DNA of 64,000 bases from Leifsonia sp. SCN 70-46. Its GTDB lineage: Bacteria; Actinomycetota; Actinomycetes; Actinomycetales; Microbacteriaceae. This document shows positions 50,792 to 60,688 of this stretch, in pieces. The stretch's first letter is position 1. Each line of letters opens with the position of its first letter. Below the pieces are notes generated by a model. That model saw nothing but the letters and a program-made list of their open reading frames with translations, did no database searches and had not been told where the DNA came from. The stretch covers positions 1,615,559 to 1,679,558 of the forward strand of contig MEFY01000002.1 in the NCBI GenBank assembly GCA_001725325.1, written 5' to 3'. A program made the position numbers and the translations under genes.

Positions 50792-51532
50792 GTGGACTTA
50801 GCCCTCGAGTTCAGCCCTGAGCTGCTCATCGCCTTCCTTACCCTCTTCGTGCTCGAGATCGTGCTGGGCGTCGACAACGTCATCTTCATCTCGATCCTCG
50901 CGTCCAAGCTCCCCGCCCACCAGCAGGCGCGGGCGAGGATGCTCGGCCTCACGCTCGCGATGGTGAGCCGCATCGGGCTCCTCTTCGGTGCGAGCTGGAT
51001 CGTGACGCTCACCGACGACCTCTTCGCGATCGGCGGCATCGGATTCTCGGGCCGCGACCTCATCCTCATCGGCGGCGGCCTGTTCCTCATCTACAAGGCC
51101 GTGCGCGAGATCCACCACAAGCTCGAGGGTGCCGGCGAGCCCGAGGGCGGCGCGAAGGGCGCGGCGACGTTCGGCGCGGTCATCCTGCAGATCGTCGTGC
51201 TCGACCTCGTGTTCTCGTTCGACTCGGTCATCACGGCCGTGGGCATGGTCGACAACCTGCTCGTCATCATCGCCGCGGTGCTGCTGTCGTTCGGCATCAT
51301 GCTGTTCTCGTCGAAGTACATCTTCGCCTTCGTGAACAAGCACCCCTCGGTCAAGCTCCTCGCGCTCGCGTTCCTCGTGATGATCGGCACGTTCCTCATC
51401 GCCGACGGCTTCGGCTACCACGTCGACAAGGCGCTCATCTACGTGCCCATGGCGTTCGCCGTGGCCGTCGAGGCGCTCAACCTCGTCTACCGGTCACGCG
51501 TGGCCAAGCGGCGCAGTAGCCTCGACGGATGA
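50792..51532 (+). CDS. TerC-family integral membrane protein (YgdQ/YoaE type)
   Basis: The product is 246 residues with about seven helices. The conserved acidic motifs GVDNVIFISIL and VFSFDSVITAVGMV lie inside helices, as in TerC and MeeF-like proteins linked to metal ion export. It differs from the longer riboswitch-controlled TerC at 12226-13248. The 64-nt gap before it holds a small CTGGGC-CTTC-GCCCAG hairpin (50752-50767), but no riboswitch motif. The GTG at 50792 has a weak ribosome site. Confidence 0.85.
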   Translation: MDLALEFSPELLIAFLTLFVLEIVLGVDNVIFISILASKLPAHQQARARMLGLTLAMVSRIGLLFGASWIVTLTDDLFAIGGIGFSGRDLILIGGGLFLIYKAVREIHHKLEGAGEPEGGAKGAATFGAVILQIVVLDLVFSFDSVITAVGMVDNLLVIIAAVLLSFGIMLFSSKYIFAFVNKHPSVKLLALAFLVMIGTFLIADGFGYHVDKALIYVPMAFAVAVEALNLVYRSRVAKRRSSLDG

Positions 51533-52212
51533 AGAAGCTCGTCCTCCTCGCCGCGGCCGCCCTCGTGGCGCTCACCGGCTGCGCCGCCGACACGCACGCG
51601 ACGTTCACCGACCAGCAGTCGCAGACCGTGCTCTTCGGCCAGGAGACCCAGTCGTCCCTGGGCGCGCTCGGCTTCTCCGGGGCGACCAACACGATCGCGA
51701 CCGACACCGTGGAGAAGTACCTCGAGGGCGTCAAGGGCGGCGGCGACATCTTCAACCCCGCGACGTGCGAGGACTCGGCGCGCGTGCTCATCCTCGCCAA
51801 CCGCGACGCCGCGAGCCAGGACACCTTCTACGCCCTGCCCGCGCTCGTCGCCGGCAGCACGATCGTCAACGTCAAGGCCCGCCTCTTCTCCACCGACGGC
51901 GCCGCGAAGCAGTTCATCGCCGACTACCAGAAGGCCGTCGAGGGATGCCCGTCATTCACCGATACGCAGGGCACCGACACCATCGGGGTCCGCGTCGCGG
52001 TGAGCGAGGCCGACGCCGACGGCAAGGGCTTCCGCATGGACACCCTGGCCGGGACGACCGCCAGCCCCACCTCGTTCCGCACCTACATCGTGCGCGAGGG
52101 CAACCTCGCGATCGCGGTGCAGGGGGTCACGGCGACCGACGACGACGCGAACCTGCTCGTGGCGGCGTCCACGGCCCTGTACGCGGCGATGACGGCGGGC
52201 GCGCAAGAATAG
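51529..52212 (+). CDS. Lipoprotein, PknH-sensor-like
   Basis: The product is 227 residues. A signal peptide with the lipobox ALTGC marks it as a membrane-anchored lipoprotein. The exported part has two Cys (ATCEDSAR, EGCPSF) that could bridge and a general layout like the PknH extracellular sensor domain (DIFNPATCEDSA, then FSTDGAAKQFIADYQKAVEGCP, then REGNLAIAVQGV). A TAGCCT -10 box (51517-51522) ends 6 nt before the ATG, within the terC end, so it has its own leaderless promoter. The ligand is unknown. Confidence 0.75.
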   Translation: MKKLVLLAAAALVALTGCAADTHATFTDQQSQTVLFGQETQSSLGALGFSGATNTIATDTVEKYLEGVKGGGDIFNPATCEDSARVLILANRDAASQDTFYALPALVAGSTIVNVKARLFSTDGAAKQFIADYQKAVEGCPSFTDTQGTDTIGVRVAVSEADADGKGFRMDTLAGTTASPTSFRTYIVREGNLAIAVQGVTATDDDANLLVAASTALYAAMTAGAQE

Positions 52213-52216
52213 ACGG

Positions 52217-53218
52217 ATGACGCTCCCGCACATCGGCTACGCCGCGATGCTCGAGCGGTTCCCGCCGAGCGAGGCGCTCGAGCTCACGCGGTACGCGGAG
52301 GCGAAGGGCTTCCGGGGCGTCATGGCCACGGACCACTTCCAGCCGTGGCTGCCGCACCAGGGCGAGGCATCCTTCGTCTGGAACGTGCTCGGCGCGCTCG
52401 GGCAGGTGACGACGGGCGACCTCGGCACGGGGGTGACGACGCCCACGTTCCGCTGGCACCCCGCCATGGTCGCGCAGGCGTCGGCGACGCTCGCGGCGAT
52501 GTACCCGGGGCGGCACTGGCTGGGCCTCGGCAGCGGCGAGGCGCTCAGCGAGCACGTCGTGGGCGGGTACTGGCCGGAGCCCCACGAGCGCATCAACAGG
52601 ATGTTCGAGGCCGTCGACATCATCAAGAAGCTGTTCGCATCCGGCCTCGCGGGCAAGGATGTGCGGCACGAGGGGCAGTTCTACCGCCTCGAGTCCACCC
52701 GGCTGTGGACCATGCCGGAGCACGCCCCCGAGATCCTCGTCGCCGCGTCCGGACCGGTGGCCGCCCGCCGCGCGGGCCGCACGGTCGACGGGCTCATCAC
52801 CGAGGGCGCGCCCATCGACAAGATCGCGCCCCTGCTGCAGCGCTTCGCGGAGGGCGCCCGCGAGGGCGGGCGCAAGCCCGAGAGCCTCACGCGCGTGCTG
52901 CGCCTCAACCTGAGCTGGGCGCCCACCGACGAGGAGGCCATGGCGAGCGCGCTCGCGGAATGGCCGAACGGCGCCATGCGTTTCTCGAAGAGCGACGTGC
53001 GCTCCCCGTTCGAGCTCGAGCAGCTCGCGAAGCTCGTGCGGCCCGAGGACTTCGAGGGCGGCATGCTCGTCTCGTCGGACCCGGATGCGCACCGCGCGCG
53101 CATCCAGCGGTTCCTCGATCTGGGGTTCGACCGGGTGTACCTGCACAACGCGGGCCGCAACCAGAAGGAGTGGATAGACGTGTTCTCCACCGACGTGCTC
53201 CCGAAGCTGGTGCGCTAG
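52217..53218 (+). CDS. F420-dependent LLM-class oxidoreductase
   Basis: The product is 333 residues of the luciferase-like TIM barrel, related to Fgd: [57 protein letters not shown] and [19 protein letters not shown]. It belongs to the F420-binding glucose-6-phosphate dehydrogenase-like (TIGR03557-type) group, with an unknown substrate. The start ATG is 4 nt after the lipoprotein stop. Its stop overlaps the GTG of cofE, placing it at the head of the F420 synthesis genes. Confidence 0.88.
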   Translation: MTLPHIGYAAMLERFPPSEALELTRYAEAKGFRGVMATDHFQPWLPHQGEASFVWNVLGALGQVTTGDLGTGVTTPTFRWHPAMVAQASATLAAMYPGRHWLGLGSGEALSEHVVGGYWPEPHERINRMFEAVDIIKKLFASGLAGKDVRHEGQFYRLESTRLWTMPEHAPEILVAASGPVAARRAGRTVDGLITEGAPIDKIAPLLQRFAEGAREGGRKPESLTRVLRLNLSWAPTDEEAMASALAEWPNGAMRFSKSDVRSPFELEQLAKLVRPEDFEGGMLVSSDPDAHRARIQRFLDLGFDRVYLHNAGRNQKEWIDVFSTDVLPKLVR

Positions 53219-53961
53219 TGCTGAGCATCTGGGCTGTGGAGGGCATCCCCGAGATCGTCGCGGGGGACGACCTCGCCGCGATCATCGGCGACGCGGTCGG
53301 CGAGCTGCAGGACGGCGACATCCTCGCGATCACGTCGAAGATCGTGAGCAAGGCCGAGGGACGCCTCGTGAGGGCTGACGACCGCGAGGACGCCATCACC
53401 GCCGAGACCGTGCGCGTGGTCGCCACGCGCGGCGCGACGCGCATCGTCGAGAACAAGCTCGGGCTCGTGCTCGCCGCGGCGGGGGTCGACGCGAGCAACA
53501 CCCCGGAGGGCTTCGTGCTGCTGCTGCCCGAGGACCCGGACGCGTCGGCGCGCGCCCTCGCGTCCGCCCTGCGCGAGCGGCTCGGCGTGCGGCTCGGCGT
53601 CGTCATCACCGACACCCTGGGGCGGCCGTGGCGCGAGGGGCAGGCGGATGCGGCGATCGGGGCCGCGGGCATCCTCGTGCTCGACGACCTGCGTGGCAGC
53701 ACCGACGCCAACGGCCGCGTGCTCGAGGCGACGGTGGGGGCGACGGCGGATGAGATCGCGTCGGCCGCCGACCTCGTCAAGGGCAAGTCGGGCGGGCTGC
53801 CCGTCGCGGTCGTGCGAGGCCTCGGCCACCTCGTGGGCGATCTCGACCTGCCGGGCGCGCGCTCCCTCGTGCGCTCGTCGGAGAACGACATGTTCCGCCT
53901 CGGCACGCGCGAGGCGTGGGACGAGGGCTACCGGGCCGGGCTGCATGCCGCGCAGCAGTAG
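53218..53961 (+). CDS. cofE: Coenzyme F420-0:L-glutamate ligase (CofE domain)
   Basis: The product is 247 residues with only the CofE ligase domain; mycobacterial FbiB carries an extra C-terminal FMN domain that is absent here. The enzyme adds L-Glu residues to F420-0 using GTP, giving F420-1 and longer forms. Visible motifs are [15 protein letters not shown], the [16 protein letters not shown] block, and [15 protein letters not shown]. The GTG at 53218 overlaps the stop of the LLM gene. The end overlaps the start of cofC by 17 nt. Confidence 0.93.
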   Translation: MLSIWAVEGIPEIVAGDDLAAIIGDAVGELQDGDILAITSKIVSKAEGRLVRADDREDAITAETVRVVATRGATRIVENKLGLVLAAAGVDASNTPEGFVLLLPEDPDASARALASALRERLGVRLGVVITDTLGRPWREGQADAAIGAAGILVLDDLRGSTDANGRVLEATVGATADEIASAADLVKGKSGGLPVAVVRGLGHLVGDLDLPGARSLVRSSENDMFRLGTREAWDEGYRAGLHAAQQ

Positions 53962-54511
53962 CTGGACGATCGTCGTGCCCGTCAAGGGCACGGCCGACGC
54001 GAAATCGCGGTTCGGCGACGACGCGCGCCGCCTCGCGCTCGCCGAGGCCATGGCCCTCGACACCGTCGAGGCCGCGCTGCAGGTCGCGCCCGTGCTCGTC
54101 GTCGGCGGGCCCGGTGCGGCGGCGTTCGCGCTGCTCGGCGCGCGCGTGCTGCTCGAGCACGCGGGCGACGGCCTCAACGGCGCCATCGTGCGCGCCCTCT
54201 CGACGATCGACGGCAGCGCGGCGGTGCTCCTCGCCGACCTGCCGGCCCTGCGCCCCGACGACCTCGAGCCCGCCCTCGTCGAGAACATCATGGTCGCGGA
54301 TGCCGACGGCACGGGCACGACCCTCATCACGGGCAGGGTTCCGGCGTTCGGCGCCGGCTCGCGCGCGAGGCACGCCGCGCTCGGCTACCGCGAGCTCGAC
54401 CTCCCGCCCACGAGCGGCCTGCGCCTCGACGTGGACTCGCCCGCGGCGCTCGCGGCGATCCCGCGCGACCGGCTCGGGCCGCGGACCCTCAGGCTCGCAA
54501 CGCCCCGCTGA
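53945..54511 (+). CDS. cofC: 2-phospho-lactate/phosphoenolpyruvate guanylyltransferase
   Basis: The product is 188 residues (CofC/FbiD). It makes the GTP-activated enolpyruvyl or lactyl donor used by CofD. The N-terminal [16 protein letters not shown] nucleotidyltransferase motif, [11 protein letters not shown] and [13 protein letters not shown] segments, and the [11 protein letters not shown]-terminal motif fit the family. The ATG at 53945 lies inside the end of cofE. A convergent hairpin at 54568-54602 separates it from cofD. Confidence 0.92.
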   Translation: MPRSSSWTIVVPVKGTADAKSRFGDDARRLALAEAMALDTVEAALQVAPVLVVGGPGAAAFALLGARVLLEHAGDGLNGAIVRALSTIDGSAAVLLADLPALRPDDLEPALVENIMVADADGTGTTLITGRVPAFGAGSRARHAALGYRELDLPPTSGLRLDVDSPAALAAIPRDRLGPRTLRLATPR

Positions 54512-54567
54512 CCATCTGTCGGGGCCGCCGACGATCCTGCCCCTGCCCTTGCACCGCGAGTCGGCTG

Positions 54568-54602
54568 CTTCCGCCCATCATCTCTCGACTGATGGGCGGA
54601 AG
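54568..54602. terminator. Bidirectional terminator between cofC and cofD
   Basis: CTTCCGCCCATCA (54568-54580) and TGATGGGCGGAAG (54590-54602) form a perfect 13-bp stem with a 9-nt loop. It lies between two convergent genes; no clear T-run follows on either strand. Confidence 0.7.
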
Positions 54603-54627
54603 TGGCGGTCTCGCGACGCAGGGCGCG

Positions 54628-55578
54628 CTAGCGCGCGGCGACGAGGGCCGCCGCGACCATGTCGGCCGTGACCTCGGGCGAGGTCATCCACAGCGGCACG
54701 GCTCGGGCGCGGATGCCCGCGGCCTCGACGCGGGCGAGCTCTGCCGCGTCCGACGAGTCCACGAGCCAGGCGTCGAGCAGTCCGCCGGCGGAGCGCGAGC
54801 CGTAGTGCAGCGCGACGGCCGCGGCCGACGTCTCGACCCCGATGGCGGTGAGGCACGCGTCGGCCATGCCGCGCACGACGGCCCCGGCGATGATGGGGGA
54901 GACGCCCACGACGGGCGCGGCCGCATCCCGCAGCGCCTCGCGGATGCCCGGGATCGCGAGGATCGGCCCGATCGAGACGACGGGGTTGGAGGGCGCGACG
55001 AGGATGGCGTCAGCCGAGGCGATGGCGTCGAGCACGCCGGGCGCGGGGGAGGCCTCCTCCGCCCCGCGGTACTCGAACCCCAGGGCGGGGATGGCGGCGC
55101 GGTGGCGGGTCCACCACTCCTGGAAGTGCAGGGTGCCGTCGGCGGTCACGACGTGCGTCTCGACCTCGGAGTCCGTCGAGGGGATGAGCGTCGCCCCGAG
55201 CGGCCAGCGCGCCGTGATGCGCTCGGTGGCGCCGGAGAGGCCGAGGCCCTCGCGCAGGTAGTGCGTGCGGGCGAGGTGGGTGCCGAGGTCGAGGTCGCCG
55301 AGGGTGAACCACGGCCAGCCCACTCCGTAGGCGCGCAGCTCGCCGCTCACGCGCTCGCTCTCGCCCGCCCGGCCCCAGCCGCGCTCGGTGTCGTTGACGC
55401 CCGCGAGCGCGTAGGTGATCGAGTCGAGGTCGGGGGCGATGCGCACGCCGGCGTGCCACATGTCGTCGCCGACGTTGACGACCGCCGTGATCTCGTGGCC
55501 GGCCGGGCTCGCGTGCTCGCGCACCCCCAGCAGGAAACGAGCGCCGCCGACACCACCGGAGAGAACCACGATCTTCAC
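54628..55578 (-). CDS. cofD: 2-phospho-L-lactate transferase (CofD/FbiA)
   Basis: The product is 316 residues. It transfers the phospholactyl or phosphoenolpyruvyl group to Fo, giving F420-0 or its dehydro form. The N-terminal VLSGGVGGARFLLGV, the VNVGDDMWHAGVRIAPDLD block and the later ILVAPSNPVVSIGPILAIPG block identify the family. The gene faces cofC. A TACGGT -10 box (55590-55585) ends 6 nt before the GTG start, giving a leaderless mRNA. With cofC and cofE it forms the late F420 pathway; the Fo synthase (fbiC) is not in the window. Confidence 0.94.
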   Translation of the reverse strand: MKIVVLSGGVGGARFLLGVREHASPAGHEITAVVNVGDDMWHAGVRIAPDLDSITYALAGVNDTERGWGRAGESERVSGELRAYGVGWPWFTLGDLDLGTHLARTHYLREGLGLSGATERITARWPLGATLIPSTDSEVETHVVTADGTLHFQEWWTRHRAAIPALGFEYRGAEEASPAPGVLDAIASADAILVAPSNPVVSIGPILAIPGIREALRDAAAPVVGVSPIIAGAVVRGMADACLTAIGVETSAAAVALHYGSRSAGGLLDAWLVDSSDAAELARVEAAGIRARAVPLWMTSPEVTADMVAAALVAAR

Positions 55579-55584
55579 CGGTCA

Positions 55585-55602
55585 ACCGTAGCTGGGTAGT
55601 GT
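55585..55602. promoter_or_regulatory. Close divergent promoters of cofD and the PLDc_N gene
   Basis: The cofD -10 (TACGGT, 55590-55585, minus strand) and the PLDc_N-gene -10 (TAGTGT, 55597-55602, plus strand) are 6 bp apart, and the two start codons 31 bp apart. Each -35 must lie inside the other gene's start region, so the two promoters compete. Confidence 0.5.
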
Positions 55603-55609
55603 CGGAAGG

Positions 55610-55954
55610 GTGCAGATCGTCATATCCCTCATCTATCTGGGCATCCTCGTGTTCGCGCTCGTCGACATCATCACGAGCGACAACTGGCGCGTGCGCTTCC
55701 TGCCCAAGGTCGGCTGGGTGCTGCTCGTCGTGTTCCTGCCGCTCATCGGCTCGATCCTCTGGTTCTTCCTCGGCAAGGAGCGGTCGTGGCCGCAGATGCC
55801 CGTCGCCACGGAGCAGCCCGAGCCGCGGCGCGCACTCTCGACGGAGGAGGAGCTCGCCGCCATCGACCGCGAGATCGCGTTCCACGAGAAGCAGGCGGAG
55901 ATCCGCAGGCTCGAGGAGCAGCTGAGGGCGAAGCGCGGCGAGGCGGAAAGCTGA
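55610..55954 (+). CDS. Small membrane protein with PLDc_N domain
   Basis: The product is 114 residues. Two membrane helices (about 3-22 and 33-54) match the phospholipase D-nuclease N-terminal (PLDc_N) domain, with the conserved W-F-L-G-K segment after the second helix, then a charged coiled-coil tail (residues about 75-112; EEELAAIDREIAFHEKQ). There is no catalytic HKD motif, so it is not an enzyme itself. A TAGTGT -10 box ends 7 nt before the GTG (leaderless). It may be an accessory of the adjacent MoxR operon or stand alone; function unknown. Confidence 0.75.
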   Translation: MQIVISLIYLGILVFALVDIITSDNWRVRFLPKVGWVLLVVFLPLIGSILWFFLGKERSWPQMPVATEQPEPRRALSTEEELAAIDREIAFHEKQAEIRRLEEQLRAKRGEAES

Positions 55955-56012
55955 GGGTTGCCCCGGCAAACTCCCAGCGTGACCCATTCGTTACCCGTGG
56001 CAGACTCATAGG

Positions 56013-57020
<1,008 letters not shown>

Positions 57021-57028
57021 GCGGCACG

Positions 57029-58348
57029 GTGAGACCGCAGCGGGCGCGCGTCGGCCTGACGCGCCGCGGGGCGGTGTTCCTCGCCGCCGCGATCGTGGCG
57101 TGCGTCGCGGCGTACTCGTCGGGGCTGCGCGAGCTGCTGTATGTCGGCATCCTGCTCGCCGCCATGCCCCTCGGGGCGCTCGTGCTCGTGTGGCGGGCCC
57201 GCCCCAACCTCTCGGTCACGCGCACGTTCAGCCCGCACATCCTCGAGGCCGGGTCGGGGGCGACGGTCACCATGCACGTGCAGAACCGCTCGTTCCGGCG
57301 CAGCGCGAGGTCGCGCTGGCGCGACACCCTGCCGTGGCGGCCGGGCACGACCCCCGACGCCGACCTCCCGGCCCTGCAGCCGCGCGGCGCGCGCTTCAGC
57401 GGGCGCGGCAACGCGGCATCCCTGCGCTACGAGCTGCGGCCCCCGCGCCGCGGCGTCTTCGCCATCGGGCCGCTCGGCGTGGATGTCGCCGACGCCCTCG
57501 GACTCGCCTCGAGCTCGCTCACGACGGGAGCGCCCCAGCCCATCGTCGTGACCCCCGAGGTCGTCGCCCTGCCGCCGACGGGTCTGCGCGGGGCGGGCGG
57601 CGACGGCGAGGCGCGCCTCGTGCAGCGCCGCGCCGCGGGCGACGACGACGACTCGATCACGCGCGAGTACCGCTCGGGCGACGCCATGCGCCGCGTGCAC
57701 TGGCGCGCGACAGCACGGCACGGCGACCTCATGGTGCGGCAGGAGGAGCAGCGCACCCTGCCCGAGGCTCGCATCGTGGTCGACACGCGCCGCGTCGGCT
57801 ACCGCGATGCGGGCGGCGAGGACTTCGGGGGAGAGGGCGCCGAGAGCGAGGCGTTCGAGTGGGTCGTGAGGATGCTCGCGTCGGTGGCCACGCACCTGCG
57901 CCGGTCGGGCTTCGTCGTGACGATCACCGAGACGGGCCCGCCCCAGCTCGGCTCGCTCGACCGCAAGGGCCGCCGCGCGTGGAACGAGGAGGAGTTCCTC
58001 GTCGACCTCGCGTCGTTCGAGATGGTCTACGACCGCAGCCTCGCGCGCCCGTCCGGACGTCGGGCGGGCCCCACCATCGCGCTCCTCGGCGCCGCGGACG
58101 AGGCGACCCTCGACTGGCTCGCCGACCAGGCGGTGCCGGGGGAGCTCGCCGTGGCGTACCTCGTGCACGCCGTGACCGCCGTCGACGTCATCAACCGCTC
58201 GTTCGGGGTCACCCGCGCCCCCCTCGAGGCGGTCGAGCGCCTCACCGACGCGGGCTGGCTCGTCATCCCCGTGCGCGCGGACGACGACCACGTCGCCGCG
58301 TGGGAGGCGATCGTGTTCGAGACGGGGCGGTCCCGTGCGGGAGCGTAG
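57029..58348 (+). CDS. DUF58-domain protein (second copy)
   Basis: The product is 439 residues. Two N-terminal membrane helices (about 15-55) are followed by a beta-rich region and the DUF58 motif REYRSGDAMRRVHWRATARHG, then a von Willebrand factor A-like region. It is the partner of the MoxR just upstream. The gene end overlaps the GTG of the transglutaminase-like gene by 14 nt, so the three are co-translated. The role is probably in cell-envelope maturation, by analogy. Confidence 0.9.
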   Translation: MRPQRARVGLTRRGAVFLAAAIVACVAAYSSGLRELLYVGILLAAMPLGALVLVWRARPNLSVTRTFSPHILEAGSGATVTMHVQNRSFRRSARSRWRDTLPWRPGTTPDADLPALQPRGARFSGRGNAASLRYELRPPRRGVFAIGPLGVDVADALGLASSSLTTGAPQPIVVTPEVVALPPTGLRGAGGDGEARLVQRRAAGDDDDSITREYRSGDAMRRVHWRATARHGDLMVRQEEQRTLPEARIVVDTRRVGYRDAGGEDFGGEGAESEAFEWVVRMLASVATHLRRSGFVVTITETGPPQLGSLDRKGRRAWNEEEFLVDLASFEMVYDRSLARPSGRRAGPTIALLGAADEATLDWLADQAVPGELAVAYLVHAVTAVDVINRSFGVTRAPLEAVERLTDAGWLVIPVRADDDHVAAWEAIVFETGRSRAGA

Positions 58349-60557
58349 GCAGGCCGAGCGCACGCCCGGCCTCGACTGGATCACGAGCGCGCTCCTGCTG
58401 GTCGCCGTCGGCGCGGCGTCGGGCGCGCTCAACAGCATCCTCACCGACGTGCAGTGGTGGCTCGTGGTCATGCTCGTCGCGATCCTCGTGCTCGGGGCCG
58501 CCGCGACGGTGCGGTCGTTCACGAAGCACCGCGCGTGGGGCAGCCTCGGCGCCGCGGGCGCCGCCGTGGGCGTCATCACGTTCCTGTTCGCGCCGGGGTC
58601 GGCCCTGCTCGGCTTCATCCCGACCCTCGACACGATCGACGCCCTGCGCTCCCTCGAGGCGGACGGCACCGCGTCGATCGCCAACCAGAGCCTCCCCGCC
58701 GACGCCGACACGGGGATCGTCTACCTCCTGTGCGTGGGCGTCGCCGCGATCTGCGTGGCGGTCGACATGCTCGCGCTGAGCCTGCGGGTGCCGTCGTTCG
58801 TGGGCATCCCGCTGCTCGTGCTGCTGCTCGTGCCGAGCCTCGTCGACCCGACCCTCGACGACGGCCTGTTCTTCGCGGCGACCGCTGCCGTCTATGTCGC
58901 GATCCTGCTCGTGCGGTCGCGCCCGGCCGGGCGCGGGGCCGCGATCGGCATCGCCGCGGCGGCCGTCGCCGCCGCACTCGTGCTCCCGGCGTTCCTGCCC
59001 CCGGTCATCCTCGCCGAGACCTCGCAGAACGGCCCGGGTGCCTCGACGGGCATCAACCCCATCCTCTCGTTGGGCGACGACCTGCGCCGCGGCGACGCCC
59101 AGCTCGCCCTCACGTACACGACGAGCGAGCAGGACGGCGTCTACCTGCGCCTCACGGCCCTCGACGACTTCTCGGGGGAGTCGTGGCGGCCCACGGCGAC
59201 GAGCGTCATCCCCGGCAACGACATCGCGGCCATCGGTGCTGCGCCCGGGCTCGGCGAGGCGGTTCCGCGCACCTCCGCCACGACGGAGATCACCGTCGCG
59301 AACGTGCTGAGCCGCTGGCTGCCGGCGCCCTACGCTCCCACGAGCATCACGGGCGTGGCCGGCACGTGGTCGTGGGAGCCCGACGCGCTCGCCATCCGCA
59401 CCGAGACCTCGAACGCCCGCAACCAGCAGTACGTGGTGCAGAGCCTCACGATCTCGCCCTCCGTCGACCAGCTCGTCGCCGCGGGCACGACCGTCGAGCC
59501 GGGCCTGGAGCGCTACCTCGCCATCCCCGACGACCTGCCGCCCATCGTCGCGCAGACGGCGCTCGAGGTCGTGGGCGACGCCGCGACGAACTACGACAAG
59601 GCGATAGCCCTCCAGACCTACTTCCGCAGCGCCGAGTTCACCTACTCGGAGGAGGCGCCCGTCGAGAACGGCTACGACGGCTCGGGCGCCTCGGTGCTCG
59701 CGGCGTTCCTGCAGGCGAAGTCCGGCTACTGCGTGCACTTCTCGTCCGCCATGGCGTCGATGGCGCGCACCCTGGGCATCCCCGCGCGCGTCGCCGTCGG
59801 CTTCACGCCCGGCGACCTCACCAACCTGCCCGACGGCGGGGGCATCGAGTACCGCGTGACGACGCACAACCTGCACGCGTGGCCAGAGCTGTACTTCGCG
59901 GGAATCGGCTGGGTGCGCTTCGAGCCCACGCCCGGCCGCGGGTTCACGCCGTCGTTCGCGCCGCTCGCCGTCGACGACCCCGCGACGCCCGACGTCGACG
60001 AGTCCGTGCCGACGCCCGCGGCGACGAGCTCGGCGGCGGCGCCCACGGCGCCCTCCACGGTCCCGACGGACGCGCCCGTGCCGACCTCGACGGCGGCGGT
60101 GGGCGAGGATGCCGCGTCCCGCCCCCTCTCCGTCGGGTGGATCGTCGCGGCGGCGCTCGCCGCCCTGCTCCTGGTCCCGTCGGTCGTGCGCGGCGCCCGC
60201 CGCTCGGTGCGGATCCGGCGCACGTCCCGCGGCTCGGCGGCCGCCGCGTGGGACGAGCTGCGTGACACGGCCGACGACCTCGGGCTCGCGACGAGCGTCA
60301 CGCGCACGCCGCGCCAGCTCGCCCTCGACCTCGCCCCGCACGTCGGCGCCCGCGGGGCGCCCGCGCTCACGCGCCTCCGGATCGCCCTCGAGTCCGAGGC
60401 GTTCCACGAGCGCGCGGGTGCGCCGGACCCCCGCGACGTCGTCATCGTGGTCCGCTCCCTCCGCCGCGCGGCCGGACCGGTGCGCGCCGCGGTGTCCGTG
60501 CTCGCCCCGCGCTCGCTCTTCGCGGGCTGGCTGCCGGAGCCCGCGCGGGCGGAGTAG
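58335..60557 (+). CDS. TgpA-like membrane transglutaminase with intact triad
   Basis: The product is 740 residues. It has about six membrane helices (20-240), a DUF3488 region, an outside transglutaminase core, a Thr/Ala/Pro-rich linker, one more helix near 600 and a cytosolic tail (DUF4129-like). The catalytic residues are kept: Cys466 in KSGYCVHFSSAMASM, His514 in NLHAWPEL and Glu530 in RFEPTPGRGF. It is the canonical TgpA-like partner of MoxR-DUF58. It contrasts with the copy at 25740, which lost Cys and His. It ends at an 18-bp bidirectional terminator. Confidence 0.92.
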   Translation: MRERRQAERTPGLDWITSALLLVAVGAASGALNSILTDVQWWLVVMLVAILVLGAAATVRSFTKHRAWGSLGAAGAAVGVITFLFAPGSALLGFIPTLDTIDALRSLEADGTASIANQSLPADADTGIVYLLCVGVAAICVAVDMLALSLRVPSFVGIPLLVLLLVPSLVDPTLDDGLFFAATAAVYVAILLVRSRPAGRGAAIGIAAAAVAAALVLPAFLPPVILAETSQNGPGASTGINPILSLGDDLRRGDAQLALTYTTSEQDGVYLRLTALDDFSGESWRPTATSVIPGNDIAAIGAAPGLGEAVPRTSATTEITVANVLSRWLPAPYAPTSITGVAGTWSWEPDALAIRTETSNARNQQYVVQSLTISPSVDQLVAAGTTVEPGLERYLAIPDDLPPIVAQTALEVVGDAATNYDKAIALQTYFRSAEFTYSEEAPVENGYDGSGASVLAAFLQAKSGYCVHFSSAMASMARTLGIPARVAVGFTPGDLTNLPDGGGIEYRVTTHNLHAWPELYFAGIGWVRFEPTPGRGFTPSFAPLAVDDPATPDVDESVPTPAATSSAAAPTAPSTVPTDAPVPTSTAAVGEDAASRPLSVGWIVAAALAALLLVPSVVRGARRSVRIRRTSRGSAAAAWDELRDTADDLGLATSVTRTPRQLALDLAPHVGARGAPALTRLRIALESEAFHERAGAPDPRDVVIVVRSLRRAAGPVRAAVSVLAPRSLFAGWLPEPARAE

Positions 60558-60585
60558 CGCGGCCGGTGCGGCGCCCGTGCGTTCG

Positions 60586-60644
60586 GGAGGACGCCGCGCC
60601 GCGCGGCGGCCGCGCGCGGGGCGAACCGCGGCGCGGCGTCCTCC
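60586..60644. terminator. Bidirectional 18-bp stem-loop between convergent operons
   Basis: GGAGGACGCCGCGCCGCG (60586-60603) and its perfect complement (60627-60644) are separated by a 23-nt GC-rich loop. It sits between the transglutaminase gene and the end of the ABC operon. There is no T-run, but the stem is very stable. Confidence 0.75.
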
Positions 60645-60688
60645 GCAACTGCGGGGGCGCGCGGGAGCGGGAGGGGAGCGGGGCGCGG

